Assembly: GCA_044224495.1 (NCBI GenBank)
Contig: JBGAKG010000004.1
Coordinates: 372,001 to 436,000 of the forward strand
Length of the DNA stretch: 64,000 bases
Source: JBGAKG01 sp044224495
GTDB lineage: Bacteria > Myxococcota_A > Polyangia > Polyangiales > Polyangiaceae
Direction: 5' to 3'
Of the stretch, positions 16,640-24,873 are shown in pieces. The notes beneath the pieces are model-generated. The model was not told the origin of the DNA. It made no database searches and saw only the letters and a program-made list of their open reading frames with translations. The stretch's first letter is position 1; the number at the start of each line of letters is the position of its first letter. A program made the position numbers and the translations under genes.

Positions 16640-17379
16640 AGGCGCGCCGCTGGTTGGGTGTGGGTGTGGTCGCGTGCGCGGTCGTCCTCGGGGCAGGGGC
16701 GTGCAAGCGCTCGGACGGTGATGGTGCGAGCGGAAGCTCGACGACGAGCACGCCGTCGCTCGCGCAGAAGGCGCTGACGTTCCTCTCGGGCGGCGTGTTC
16801 GAGGGGGAGGTCACCGGGGACATGACGATGCCCGCGACGGGCAAGCATCAGGTCACGTGGGGGTTCAAGGGCGACAAGGTCCGCTACGACTTGCCGACCG
16901 GCGGTGCGCTCACGGGCGGGTGGATCCTCTTCGATGGGTCCACGAAGAAGATGTACATGATCAACGATCACCAGAAGACGGTGATGACGATGGACTCGAC
17001 GAAGGGCGCGCCGGGAGCGGCCGCCGCGTCGGCGAAGGTCACGAAGAGCGGAAAGCACGAGACGATCGCGGGCTACGACTGCGAGGACTGGACCGTCGAG
17101 ACCACGAGCGGCAAGACGGAGACGTGCGTGTCGGAGGGGCTCACCTTCTCGTTCGGGAGCCCGCGGGACTCGGCGAACGATTGGGCGAAGGCGCTGGCGG
17201 ACGAGAAGCGCTTCCCGCTGCGGAGCGTGACGTACGACGCAGCGGGCACGGAGCAGTCGCGGCTCGAGGTGACCAAGATCGAACGGAAGACGATGGATGC
17301 GTCGAAGTTCGAGGTGCCGATGGGGTACCGCGAGATGGACTTGGGGGCGCTGCTTGGTGGGATGGCTCGTCCGCGGTGA
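16636..17379 (+). CDS. DUF4412-family lipoprotein
   Basis: 247 residues. A signal peptide ends in AGAC (Cys about 19), followed by a Ser/Thr linker. The mature domain matches DUF4412: FEGEVTGDMTMP, VTWGFKGDKVRYDL, WILFDGSTKKMYMINDHQKTVMTMD, and HETIAGYDCEDWTVETTSGKTETCV, with two Cys likely forming a disulfide. It is a periplasmic or outer-membrane protein of unknown role. The start overlaps the fbp stop (ATGA). The stop codon lies inside the left copy of the 17376/19665 inverted repeat. Confidence 0.78.
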   Translation: MKARRWLGVGVVACAVVLGAGACKRSDGDGASGSSTTSTPSLAQKALTFLSGGVFEGEVTGDMTMPATGKHQVTWGFKGDKVRYDLPTGGALTGGWILFDGSTKKMYMINDHQKTVMTMDSTKGAPGAAAASAKVTKSGKHETIAGYDCEDWTVETTSGKTETCVSEGLTFSFGSPRDSANDWAKALADEKRFPLRSVTYDAAGTEQSRLEVTKIERKTMDASKFEVPMGYREMDLGALLGGMARPR

Positions 17380-17419
17380 AGAGAAAAGGACGAATCCGGA
17401 GTTGAGAACGGGAACGGGA
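17376..17419 (+). repeat. Left copy of an inverted ~44 bp repeat at a gene's 3' end
   Basis: The segment gtgaagagaaaag, acgaatccggagt, gaacgggaacggga recurs in reverse complement at 19623-19665 with about 42 matching bases, two one-base gaps and one local shift. Its bases 2-4 are the TGA stop of the DUF4412 gene. It runs on into further cgggaa units up to the start of the next gene at 17426. Confidence 0.85.
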
Positions 17420-17425
17420 ACGGGA

Positions 17426-17821
17426 ATGCGAAGCGTCTCGTTTCACGATCTGCAGGAGTGCGAAACCCCGCTCCAGGGGACCGTCGTCGCGGACTTTGGG
17501 GCCGTCGTGAAGCTCCTCGAGGCCCTTCGGGACCGCGCGGCGTTCTTCTTCGAGCTCCGGAGCGACGACGGTCCCACTCTCACCGTCGGCTTGGCGCGCG
17601 AGTGGGGGTGCGTCCAGTACGGTCGCTCCGATGGTGAGCCACCCTATCTGGTCGCATGCGGGGCGACCGGCGGGACTTCGTCGATCGAGTTCCTCGCCGG
17701 AGGGACGCCGACGCCCGTTGCTGCAAGGCACTGCCTCGCGCGCGGCGAGCTGTTGGAGCTGCTGCGAGCGTTCATGGATGGCGAAGACCTTCGGGGCGCT
17801 GCGATCTGGGAAGAGGTCTGA
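17426..17821 (+). CDS. Imm1-like small protein
   Basis: 131 residues from the ATG at 17426; an in-frame upstream start would run through the preceding gene and the repeat. The pattern of a strand/helix N-terminus, a variable middle with TLTVGLAREWGCVQYG, and a C-terminal GTPTPVAARHCLARGELLELLRAFMDGEDL segment ending in a Trp-acid motif resembles Imm1-type immunity proteins of polymorphic toxin systems. Evidence is by pattern only. No toxin gene is adjacent, so it may be an orphan immunity protein. It lies within the repeat-bounded accessory block. Confidence 0.5.
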   Translation: MRSVSFHDLQECETPLQGTVVADFGAVVKLLEALRDRAAFFFELRSDDGPTLTVGLAREWGCVQYGRSDGEPPYLVACGATGGTSSIEFLAGGTPTPVAARHCLARGELLELLRAFMDGEDLRGAAIWEEV

Positions 17822-17879
17822 GCCGACCGCGGGGATGAAAGAGGGTGCCGGCGCCGGCTTCGCGTGAGACGATGAGCTC

Positions 17880-18440
17880 GTGAACGTTGCCTCGCCGAAG
17901 CGCGTTTCGTTCGAGGACTACCTGATCGGAGAGTCGTCGGGCGACGCGAAGCACGAGTGGTGTGACGGAGTCGTCTACGCCATGTCGCGGGGGTCGCCCG
18001 AGCACGCGCGCCTCACCATGCGGATCGCACGAGCGATTGGAGACGCGCTTCAAGATGAGTGCGAGGTCTACTCGTCCGACCTCATGCTCTACGTCGACGC
18101 TGCGAAGCTTTCGACGTACGCCGACGCGAGCGTGGTCTGCGGGTCGGTCGAGACCAAGACCGTTCGAAAGAACGGAAAGTCGCTCGGAGAAGCGGTCACG
18201 AACCCGACCGTGATCATCGAGGTGCTCTCGGAGGCAACCGAGCGCTACGACCGGGACGGGAAATTCCGTGCGTACCAGCAGCTGGCATCGCTCGAGGAGT
18301 ACGTTCTCGTCGCGCAGGACGAACGATGCATCGAGGTCTATCGGCGCGAGGGCGGGACGTGGCGCTGTGAGACGGCTGGCGCCGGCGAGCGGGTCACCAT
18401 CCATGGAAAAGCGATCACTGTGGACAGCGTTCACGGATAG
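17880..18440 (+). CDS. Uma2-family (DUF820) PD-(D/E)XK nuclease-like protein
   Basis: 186 residues from GTG. Family features are clear: an N-terminal SFEDYL, KHEWCDGVVYAMSRGSPEHARLTMRIARAIGDAL, YADASVVCG, TVIIEVLSEATERYDRDGKFRAYQQLASLEEYVLVAQDE. The acidic residues and the Lys in RDGKF match the restriction-endonuclease-like fold of this family. Uma2 proteins are abundant in cyanobacteria and some myxobacteria and have been proposed to be nucleases of selfish or TA-like elements, but are not well characterised. It sits mid-block between the Imm1-like and HD genes. Confidence 0.88.
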   Translation: MNVASPKRVSFEDYLIGESSGDAKHEWCDGVVYAMSRGSPEHARLTMRIARAIGDALQDECEVYSSDLMLYVDAAKLSTYADASVVCGSVETKTVRKNGKSLGEAVTNPTVIIEVLSEATERYDRDGKFRAYQQLASLEEYVLVAQDERCIEVYRREGGTWRCETAGAGERVTIHGKAITVDSVHG

Positions 18441-18452
18441 GCCCGGCCCGCG

Positions 18453-19541
18453 ATGACTCGGGCCGAGCTCCTGGACCTGATTTCGCGTGAGCCTCTCCTT
18501 GGGCGCGTCTTGGCTCGCGTAAGGGAGGACGCTCAGCACGATCCGGCGCACGATGTCGACCATTTGCTCCGCGTCGCCATTGCGACCCTGAAGATCGATC
18601 CGGTGCTCGATCCAGTCGAGGCCGTTTGCGCCGCGCTGCTGCACGACGTCGTCAATTTGCCCAAGGACCACCCGGAGCGCGCTCTGGCGAGCGCGCGCTC
18701 GGCGGGGGAGGCTCGGCGCCTCCTCGCGGGCGCGCTCTCCGATGACGCCATCGAGCGCGTCGCGGCTGCGATCGAGGACCACTCGTTCAGCGCGGGGCGC
18801 GTGCCCCGGTCGCCGCTCGGCGAGGCCCTTCAGGATGCCGACCGGCTCGAGGCGCTCGGCGCGCTCGGCATCGCGCGCACGTTCTCGACCGGCGTGCGGA
18901 TGGGGGCTCGCTACTTCGACCCCGAGGACCCGTGGGCGGTGCGGCGAGACCTCGACGACAAGGCGTTCTCGGTGGACCACTTCTTCACGAAGCTCCTGCG
19001 CCTGCCAGAGACGTTTCGTACCAAATTGGGACGGGAAGAGGCCGAAAGGCGAGTCGCGATCATGCGGTCCTTCCTCGATGCGATGGGGGAGGAAATCGGC
19101 TCCCCGCGCCGAGGCGCATGCCGGTGCGCGGCGTGGGAGGGGACGGACCCGAGCTACACCTCGTCGTTCCCCGACAGCGTCTTCGAGACGCTCCTCTGCG
19201 AAGTGGTGGGCGACTACCACGGAGCGCTGCCGCACCGAGGTCGCCTCCGCTGCCGCCGCTGCGGAGCGACGTTCGCCTACCGAGCGGAGCTCTCCCACAC
19301 GGAAGTGGAGCGAGAGTCCCAAGCCGATCGCGTGATCGCAGCGCTGCGAGCCGGCCGAGAAGCGCAGGTAGGAGGAGGCCGCTCCTTCGCGACCTACGTC
19401 ATCCGAGAGAACCAGCCCCTCCTGATCACGTCGGACGACGGCTTCACCGAAGAGCTCCCGATCACCGAATCGCGCCTCCGAGAACTCATCGAGGAGCACG
19501 CAAACCTCTTCGCCGACTACCTCCGTCACTGGTCGCGGTAG
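18453..19541 (+). CDS. HD-domain phosphohydrolase with C-terminal zinc-ribbon-like region
   Basis: 362 residues. The first 210 residues are a YedJ-type HD domain: DPAHDVDHLLRVA, AALLHDVVNLPKD, AIEDHSF and EALQDADRLEALGALGIARTF, giving the usual His and Asp metal ligands. The C-terminal 150 residues are an added domain with CRCAAW and LRCRRCGATFAY, consistent with a zinc ribbon, and a segment ending SFATYVIRENQPLLITSDDGF. HD domains of this class hydrolyse nucleotides or other phosphoesters; the fusion is not one I recognise. It follows the Uma2 gene by 12 bases, so they are probably co-transcribed. Confidence 0.8.
   Translation: MTRAELLDLISREPLLGRVLARVREDAQHDPAHDVDHLLRVAIATLKIDPVLDPVEAVCAALLHDVVNLPKDHPERALASARSAGEARRLLAGALSDDAIERVAAAIEDHSFSAGRVPRSPLGEALQDADRLEALGALGIARTFSTGVRMGARYFDPEDPWAVRRDLDDKAFSVDHFFTKLLRLPETFRTKLGREEAERRVAIMRSFLDAMGEEIGSPRRGACRCAAWEGTDPSYTSSFPDSVFETLLCEVVGDYHGALPHRGRLRCRRCGATFAYRAELSHTEVERESQADRVIAALRAGREAQVGGGRSFATYVIRENQPLLITSDDGFTEELPITESRLRELIEEHANLFADYLRHWSR
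19019..19031. repeat. Interrupted palindrome TACCA-AAT-TGGGA
   Basis: Exact copy of the T[A/C]CCA-N3-TGG[G/T]A motif, inside the HD-domain gene. Confidence 0.6.
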
Positions 19542-19622
19542 CGAGGCGATCCTAGCCGCGCGCGGGGACACCACCCGACGGAACGCCCATTCGGATTCGC
19601 GCTCGCCTTCCGCGTTCCGCGA

Positions 19623-19665
19623 TCCCGTTCCCGTTCTTCACTCCGGATTCGTCTTTTCTCTTCAC
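19623..19665 (-). repeat. Right copy of the inverted ~44 bp repeat, at the 3' end of queE
   Basis: On the minus strand this reads gtgaagagaaaag, acgaatccggagt, gaa, gaacgggaacggga, matching 17376-17419. As in the left copy, its bases 2-4 are the TGA stop of the upstream gene (here queE). The two copies therefore point toward each other and enclose the three-gene block. Confidence 0.85.
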
Positions 19666-20318
19666 ACGCCCTGCGTCTCCGGAGCCCAAACATACTTGTG
19701 CATCTGCAGCTGCACCCGCACCGGCAGCTTGTCCTCGAGCACCCACGCCACGAGCTGCTTCGTCGCCAGCTTCCCGAAGACCGTACTCGCGAGCAGGTTC
19801 TTCGTCCGCGCCGGCAGCCCGCGCTCGCGCACGGCCGCGCGCATCCACTCGTAGTCCTCGCGGCTCGCGAGCACGAACTTGATCTCGTCCCGGTGCGTGA
19901 GGTGCTCCAGGTTGGACCACCGGTTCCGCGCCGACTCGCCCGAGCCCGGCGCCTTCAGGTCCATGATCTTGTGCACGCGCGGATCCACGCGCGAGACGTC
20001 CGCTTCGCCGCTGGTCTCGATCAGCACCGTCTTCCCGCGATCGCACAGCTCCGCCAGGAGCGGGAGCACGCCCGGCTGGAGGAGCGGCTCGCCCCCCGTG
20101 AGCTCCACCAGCTCCGTCTCGAACGACAGCGCCTTGGCGAGCACGTCCGCGCGAGCCATCCGCGTGCCGCCGTAGAAGGCCTGCGGCGTGTCGCACCACG
20201 TGCAGCGCAGGTTGCAGCCCGTCGTTCGCACGAACGTGCAGGGCAGCCCGGCGAACGTCGATTCGCCTTGGACGCTCGCGTAGATCTCGTGAATGACGAG
20301 GGTGTCTTCCTTGGCCAC
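19662..20318 (-). CDS. queE: 7-carboxy-7-deazaguanine synthase (QueE)
   Basis: 218 residues from a GTG start. The radical SAM motif is CNLRCTWCDTPQAF, preceded by HEIYASVQGESTFAGLPCTFVRTTG and followed by VELTGGEPLLQPG and KTVLIETSGEADVSRVD, with LKAPGSGES and LQMHKYVW typical of QueE. It converts carboxy-tetrahydropterin to 7-carboxy-7-deazaguanine in queuosine and deazapurine synthesis. No queC, queD or queF lies nearby, so the pathway is dispersed. It begins one base after the small membrane-protein gene, with which it forms an operon. Confidence 0.95.
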   Translation of the reverse strand: MAKEDTLVIHEIYASVQGESTFAGLPCTFVRTTGCNLRCTWCDTPQAFYGGTRMARADVLAKALSFETELVELTGGEPLLQPGVLPLLAELCDRGKTVLIETSGEADVSRVDPRVHKIMDLKAPGSGESARNRWSNLEHLTHRDEIKFVLASREDYEWMRAAVRERGLPARTKNLLASTVFGKLATKQLVAWVLEDKLPVRVQLQMHKYVWAPETQGV

Positions 20319-20319
20319 G

Positions 20320-20595
20320 TTACTCGTTCTTCTTGGACGGTAGCACCGCTGCGTCCAGATCCCCGCTCAGGTCGATGTCGATGTACTCCACGCCGTCGCT
20401 GCTCGACGCCGAAGGCGCCGGCGGGACGGACGTCGATGCGTGCCGGTAGTGGACCCAGAGCGCACCGATTGCGCCCCCGATCCCGATCACGGCGAGGAGC
20501 ACGATCCGCACGAGGCTCCCCACGCCGAGGCCGCTCAGCGCGGCCTCCGGCTTCCGGTCGGTGAACGTCTTCTTCGGGGGTTTCTTTTTCGCCAT
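20320..20595 (-). CDS. Small single-pass membrane protein upstream of queE
   Basis: 91 residues. A Lys-rich cytoplasmic start (MAKKKPPKKTFTDRKPEAA) is followed by one membrane segment (LVRIVLLAVIGIGGAIGALWVHY, about 28-50) and a Ser/Pro-rich then acidic tail (GVEYIDIDLSGDLDAAVLPSKK). I recognise no family. One base separates its stop from the queE start, so the genes are co-transcribed, but a functional link to queuosine is not evident. Confidence 0.7.
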   Translation of the reverse strand: MAKKKPPKKTFTDRKPEAALSGLGVGSLVRIVLLAVIGIGGAIGALWVHYRHASTSVPPAPSASSSDGVEYIDIDLSGDLDAAVLPSKKNE

Positions 20596-20625
20596 TCCCG
20601 TCTCGGGTGTGTAGTTTGAGCCCGA

Positions 20626-22815
20626 GTGCCGTTGAAGCCAATTTTGCGATCCAGGGCCGGACTGGTGGCGACGTTCGCCGCCGTGGCCCTGCTGCGCTGC
20701 GGGGGCCCCGCCCCCAAGGCGCCGACGCCGACGCTTCCACCGCCTCCGACGCCGCGCACGGACCCGATCACCGCCGACGGCTCCTACTGGGAGGAGGTAC
20801 CGGTCGCCGTGCTCGCGCAGCCCGCCGGCGCGCGCCTGCCGTGGGACGACAAGGCCCTCGACGGCGCGCCCGCGTATGCCCCGCTCGACGAGAAAGCACA
20901 GGCGCGCGTGCGCGAGTACGGGCTCCTCGTTCGGCGCAACGACGCGCACGACGCGAGGCTCGGCGCCCTCTACCTCGCCGCGCGCACTGCGAAGACGCCT
21001 TGGGTCGTCACCCTCGACGCGCTGTTCGCGCTCGTCACCAGCGCCTACGGCGCCGCCGTCGCCGAGGCCAACGCGAACCTCGTGGAGCCCGGGCTGAAGG
21101 TGCTCCTGCCTCTCGTCGACGATCGCCTCGCCGGTGAGCAGCGCAGCGCACGCGCGGATACGGCACCCGCGTACGCGCTCGCGCGCACGATCGTCGGCGT
21201 CGCCCGCGCGCTGCTCGACAAGACCTTCGTCGTGGACCCGGCGAGCCCGATCCGCGCCGAGCTCCAGCGCATCACCGCCCACTTGGGCCCCGCGCCGAGC
21301 GAGCTCCTCGGCCGCACCGTGGACTACGGCGTCTTCGACCTCCAGGGCGGGGTCGGGACCGACGAGCGCGTGCTCGCGACCTTCCGCGCGCGGACGTGGT
21401 TGAGCGAGGCCGCGCTGATCCTCTCCGTGCGAGCGCCGGCGAAGGCGCCGGTCGACGTGATGGTCCAACGCACGCACGCCCGCGCCGCGATGGTGCTCAC
21501 TCACGCCCTGGACGCCGAGACCGACGTGAAGGCGGCGCAGGCGTGGGCGCAGATCGCCGACGTCGAGACGTTCCTGTTCGGCGCCGGGGACGACTGGGAC
21601 CCGCGCCTCCTCGGCCGGCTCGCGACCGACGCGCAGATCGACCTCCGCGATGGCGGCACGTTCGTGAACGTCGCCAAGGTCGATCAGCTGCGCTCGAAGG
21701 CGGGCGCCGCGGATCCGGCGTTCCGTTCGCGCTCGAACGACCTCGGCGCTGCGCTGGCGAAGGATCCCTCTCCCCAAGGCGAAGCTCCGCTCGTCACCTT
21801 TCGGCTCTTCGGCGCGAGCGCCCCGCCCGACGTGATCGCGCTCGGTAAGCTCGTCTCGCCGCGCGTCGGATCCCATTTTGGTACCGGCACGCCGTTCACC
21901 CTCCGCGATGGCATTCGCGCGTTGCCGATGGGGCTCGATCTCGCGGCTGCGGTCGGCTCGGTCGACGCGCGCGAGATCCTCCACGAGACGGGGGACGACG
22001 CGTACGAGCGCTTCGAGACCGTGCTCGGCGAGCTCGCCGCCAAGTCGCTCCCGACCGAGCCGCCGGCCCGCCATCGCACCCCGTACCTGTCGCTCCTCGA
22101 TGCGTTCGCGGCGTACCTCGCGCCGTCCACGGAAGACGTCGCGCAGCCCACGACCGCCGGCGCGGCCTGGCGCCGGCGCAAGGTGGCGACCGTGCTCGCC
22201 GGTTGGGCGCGCCTGCGCCACGCGGCGCTCGGCTCCGCGCGCGCACGCGTCCTCCTCGACGAGCAGACGCCTCCGCCCGAAGACTCGGTCGCGTTCGTCG
22301 AGCCCCACCCGGAGGCGATCGCGCGCTTGCTCGGCGCGACCCGGCAGCTCCGGCGCGGACTCCTCGCGCTCCATGGGATTGCGGCCGGCGGTGCGACCGA
22401 CGTGATGCTCGACAAGCTCGAAGGTCTCCTGCTCGACGCCTTCGACGTCGCGCTCCGCGAGGCGGGGAGCTCTCCGCTCGGCGCGAAGGAGCTCCGCACG
22501 CTCGATGGGATGCCGAGCGCGATCGCGAACTTGGAGAAGCGGCTCGGGCAGCCCGCGGCGAGCCCGGCGATCGCCGTCGTCCACTCGGACGTCGTCGGGA
22601 AGCGCTTCCTCGAGGTCGGGACCGGCTTCGTCGAAGAAACGACGATGGTCCTCCGGATCCCCGGCGCGCCTGTTCCGACCGTCTTCGTCGGCGCTCACGT
22701 CCCCTTCGTCGAGCGCGCGCAGTCCTTGCGGACGACGGACGCGATCTTCCAAGGTCAGCTCGAGAAGACGCGCGCCGCCACCCCCGCGTGGCAGCGGAGC
22801 TTCCGCGAAGAGTGA
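20626..22815 (+). CDS. DUF3160-family lipoprotein or secreted protein
   Basis: 729 residues from GTG. The N-terminus has a hydrophobic signal (GLVATFAAVALLRC) with a lipobox-like Cys at about 25, then a Pro-rich linker. The body matches DUF3160 in length and late signatures: VEPGLKVLLPLV early on, DVETFLFG, and a C-terminal IAVVHSDVVGKRFLEVGTG / VPTVFVGAHVPFVERAQSLRTTDAIFQGQL segment. DUF3160 proteins are common in myxobacteria and other predatory or gliding bacteria; the function is unknown. It is divergent from the queE operon and ends one base from the convergent DUF4126 gene. Confidence 0.8.
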   Translation: MPLKPILRSRAGLVATFAAVALLRCGGPAPKAPTPTLPPPPTPRTDPITADGSYWEEVPVAVLAQPAGARLPWDDKALDGAPAYAPLDEKAQARVREYGLLVRRNDAHDARLGALYLAARTAKTPWVVTLDALFALVTSAYGAAVAEANANLVEPGLKVLLPLVDDRLAGEQRSARADTAPAYALARTIVGVARALLDKTFVVDPASPIRAELQRITAHLGPAPSELLGRTVDYGVFDLQGGVGTDERVLATFRARTWLSEAALILSVRAPAKAPVDVMVQRTHARAAMVLTHALDAETDVKAAQAWAQIADVETFLFGAGDDWDPRLLGRLATDAQIDLRDGGTFVNVAKVDQLRSKAGAADPAFRSRSNDLGAALAKDPSPQGEAPLVTFRLFGASAPPDVIALGKLVSPRVGSHFGTGTPFTLRDGIRALPMGLDLAAAVGSVDAREILHETGDDAYERFETVLGELAAKSLPTEPPARHRTPYLSLLDAFAAYLAPSTEDVAQPTTAGAAWRRRKVATVLAGWARLRHAALGSARARVLLDEQTPPPEDSVAFVEPHPEAIARLLGATRQLRRGLLALHGIAAGGATDVMLDKLEGLLLDAFDVALREAGSSPLGAKELRTLDGMPSAIANLEKRLGQPAASPAIAVVHSDVVGKRFLEVGTGFVEETTMVLRIPGAPVPTVFVGAHVPFVERAQSLRTTDAIFQGQLEKTRAATPAWQRSFREE
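21871..21883. repeat. Interrupted palindrome TCCCA-TTT-TGGTA
   Basis: Exact copy of the T[A/C]CCA-N3-TGG[G/T]A motif, inside the DUF3160 gene. Confidence 0.6.
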
Positions 22816-22816
22816 G

Positions 22817-23404
22817 TCACGCCGGCGAGGGCGCCTTGGCCTTCGCCTTCGCCGCGCGCAGACCCCGCCGGCGCCGGAACACCCAGAACGCCGCGGCGCC
22901 GAACAGCAGCGCGACCGCCAGGATGATGAACGGCAGGAACACGGCCACGATCGACGTGATGGTGGCGACGATGTCCTCGATCGTGCTCACGACCGGTGCA
23001 CCGACGCCGAGCGTGCTCGCGTTCACGACCGGCCGCGCGGCGGCCTTCGTCGCGTGGACGCTGAACGCGATGAGCAGGCCGGCGACGAGCGCGACCGCCG
23101 GGTGCATGTCGGTGATGATGCCCGCGCTCGCCGCGAACAAGATCGCTCCGGCAGCGGGGCGGACGAAGGTCTGCACGACGTCGTTGACGTGGTCGGCGCC
23201 GGGGATTTTGTCGACGACGATCTCGACGAAGAGGAGCACGCCGATGATCGCGATCGCCCACCACCGCGTGAGGACGTCGAACGGCTCGCCCAGATGGAGC
23301 ACCCCGAGCCGCCCCAGCACGGCGACGATCATCAGGGGAACGTAGGCGTTCAACCCGGCGGCCCCCGAGAGCCCGAACGCGCTGAGAATGCCGGCGAGAG
23401 CCAT
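22817..23404 (-). CDS. DUF4126-family integral membrane protein
   Basis: 195 residues with about five membrane segments (starting GILSAFGLSGAAGLNAYVPLMIVAVLGRLGV) and a Lys/Arg-rich cytoplasmic tail. The FEIVVDKIPGADHVND-like segment (VEIVVDKIPGADHVNDVVQTFVRP) and the ATKAAARPVVNASTLG segment match DUF4126. The role is unknown; a transporter or permease-like function is speculation. It stands alone on the minus strand between the DUF3160 gene and the FIST gene. Confidence 0.82.
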   Translation of the reverse strand: MALAGILSAFGLSGAAGLNAYVPLMIVAVLGRLGVLHLGEPFDVLTRWWAIAIIGVLLFVEIVVDKIPGADHVNDVVQTFVRPAAGAILFAASAGIITDMHPAVALVAGLLIAFSVHATKAAARPVVNASTLGVGAPVVSTIEDIVATITSIVAVFLPFIILAVALLFGAAAFWVFRRRRGLRAAKAKAKAPSPA

Positions 23405-23445
23405 CCCTCGGGACCAACCTGCCTACGAAGCGCCGCGAGCGCAAG

Positions 23446-24570
23446 TCATCGGTCGAAGAGGATGGCGTCGCACATCAGGTTCCCGTGGCGATTCACGGAG
23501 GTAGAGCCGCTGAAGCACCCCTGTTCGCCGTACGTGGCGGCACCCAAGAAGGGGGCGCGGCCGATCTTCTCGCCGAAGATGCGGGCGACCTCGGCCGAGC
23601 TCGCATCCCCGATCGCTCCGACGCAGCCGCCGCAGTACACGAGGATGCCGCCGGCGAGCGCGCTCTCGCGGCTCGTGCCGAGCGCGCGCTGCGCGACCTG
23701 ACGCGTTCGATCGAGGAGGGACGCCTCCGAGCCGAGCATGAGCACGAGCTCGTCGCCGACGGCCATCTCGGTGAAGAACGAGAGCGAGCCATCGGGGCGG
23801 ACCTCGTGCGGATGCGAGAGGAGGTAGCGCGGCACCTGCCCGACCCGATCGACCATGCGCCCGATCGGATCGAGCGACGTCTGCGCGAGCACGACGCCAC
23901 CACGCTCGACCGCCGCGCCGAGCTTTCCGTTGGTCCAGTGATCGTAGACCTTGGCTGCGGGCTGCCCGTCGATCGTCTGGACCACGCGCCCCGAGGCCGC
24001 GGTGACCTTCCCCTTCTGACCCGTCGGCGTGTACCCCGCGATGAACGAGCCGTGAATCTCGTGCGGCGAGGTGAACCCCGCGATCACGAAGCCTTCGCGC
24101 TCGGTGCGCAGGCCGGAGAAGACGCGCCAATCGCCGCGCAGATCGTCGTCGGCCGCGCTCCCGCCGTAGATCGGCACCGAGCCGTCGAACGCTTCGTCGA
24201 TGCCGGCGAGCACGCGCTCCTCGAACCCCGGCGTGGCGTGGAGGAGGAGGACGTCGGGCTTGCGACCCAGAACCTGCTTCACCTCGGCGGCGGCCGACCG
24301 TGCTTCCTCGCGGGAGCGGGCGGCGTTGGTCGCACGGAGCACGGGGGCGGCCCGCACGTCGTTCGACTCGCCCGCGAGCACGTGCACCCCGCGCTCGAAC
24401 CCGGCCGGCGTGAAGACGCCCCGGAAGGACGTGCACCCGAAGACGTTGCCCCCGACCGTCGGCGCGATCGCGCGGAGCGCCTCTTCGAGCGGCGCGTCGA
24501 CGGTCGCATACACCAGAGCCCAGCGAGCAGAGCTGGGCCTACCCCCCGACTCGTAGCGATAGGTCCGCAT
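23446..24570 (-). CDS. FIST-domain (FIST_N/FIST_C) sensory protein
   Basis: 374 residues, soluble. The N-terminal FIST_N part has ALVYATVDAPLEEALRAI, GNVFGCTSFRGVFT and VLLLHATPGFEERVLAGI, with VPIYGGSAADDDLRGDWRVF. The C-terminal FIST_C part has PRYLLSHPHEVRPDGSLSFFTEMAVGDELVLMLGSEASLLDRT and AGGILVYCGGCVGAIG. FIST domains are proposed small-ligand sensors, often joined to signalling domains. Here the protein has no output domain, so it may act with a separate kinase. It is a single-gene unit. Confidence 0.88.
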   Translation of the reverse strand: MRTYRYESGGRPSSARWALVYATVDAPLEEALRAIAPTVGGNVFGCTSFRGVFTPAGFERGVHVLAGESNDVRAAPVLRATNAARSREEARSAAAEVKQVLGRKPDVLLLHATPGFEERVLAGIDEAFDGSVPIYGGSAADDDLRGDWRVFSGLRTEREGFVIAGFTSPHEIHGSFIAGYTPTGQKGKVTAASGRVVQTIDGQPAAKVYDHWTNGKLGAAVERGGVVLAQTSLDPIGRMVDRVGQVPRYLLSHPHEVRPDGSLSFFTEMAVGDELVLMLGSEASLLDRTRQVAQRALGTSRESALAGGILVYCGGCVGAIGDASSAEVARIFGEKIGRAPFLGAATYGEQGCFSGSTSVNRHGNLMCDAILFDR

Positions 24571-24667
24571 CGATCCGAGGGTACGCCGACTCGGACCGGA
24601 ATCGAGCCCGAACGCCCCAACGGGGCGCGGCGCCCACGTACACCGTACGCAACGAATGCGAGCCTAG

Positions 24668-24755
24668 CGGAGAGGGCGGGATTCGAACCCGCGGTAGGCT
24701 TTTGACCTACGCTCGCTTAGCAAGCGAGTACCTTCGGCCACTCGGTCACCTCTCC
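24668..24755 (-). tRNA. tRNA-Ser (anticodon GCT)
   Basis: Read on the minus strand, a seven-base acceptor stem GGAGAGG pairs with CCTCTCC, with G as discriminator base. The anticodon arm ctcgcTTGCTAAgcgag gives anticodon GCT. A long variable arm (cgtaggtcaaaagcctac) and a T arm (gcgggTTCGAATcccgc) fit a class II serine tRNA of 88 bases. CCA is not encoded. No integrase or direct repeat marks it as an insertion site. Confidence 0.97.
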
Positions 24756-24873
24756 AAGAGTGGGGCGCGGAACCTAGCGAAAAGTGCCCCGCCGCGCAAG
24801 CCGACGCCGTACAGACGCCGGAGACCGTGGATTTGGACGTTTTCCCCGCGGAAGTAGGTAGCCTCGGGCGGCC

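Noticed and set aside
17426..17821. Toxin-immunity locus
   Set aside because: An Imm1-like protein is plausible, but there is no toxin with a polymorphic C-terminal domain beside it, so only an orphan immunity-like gene is supported.
24668..24755. tRNA-Ser as integration site of a mobile element
   Set aside because: No integrase gene and no direct repeat of the tRNA 3' end is visible in the neighbouring DNA.
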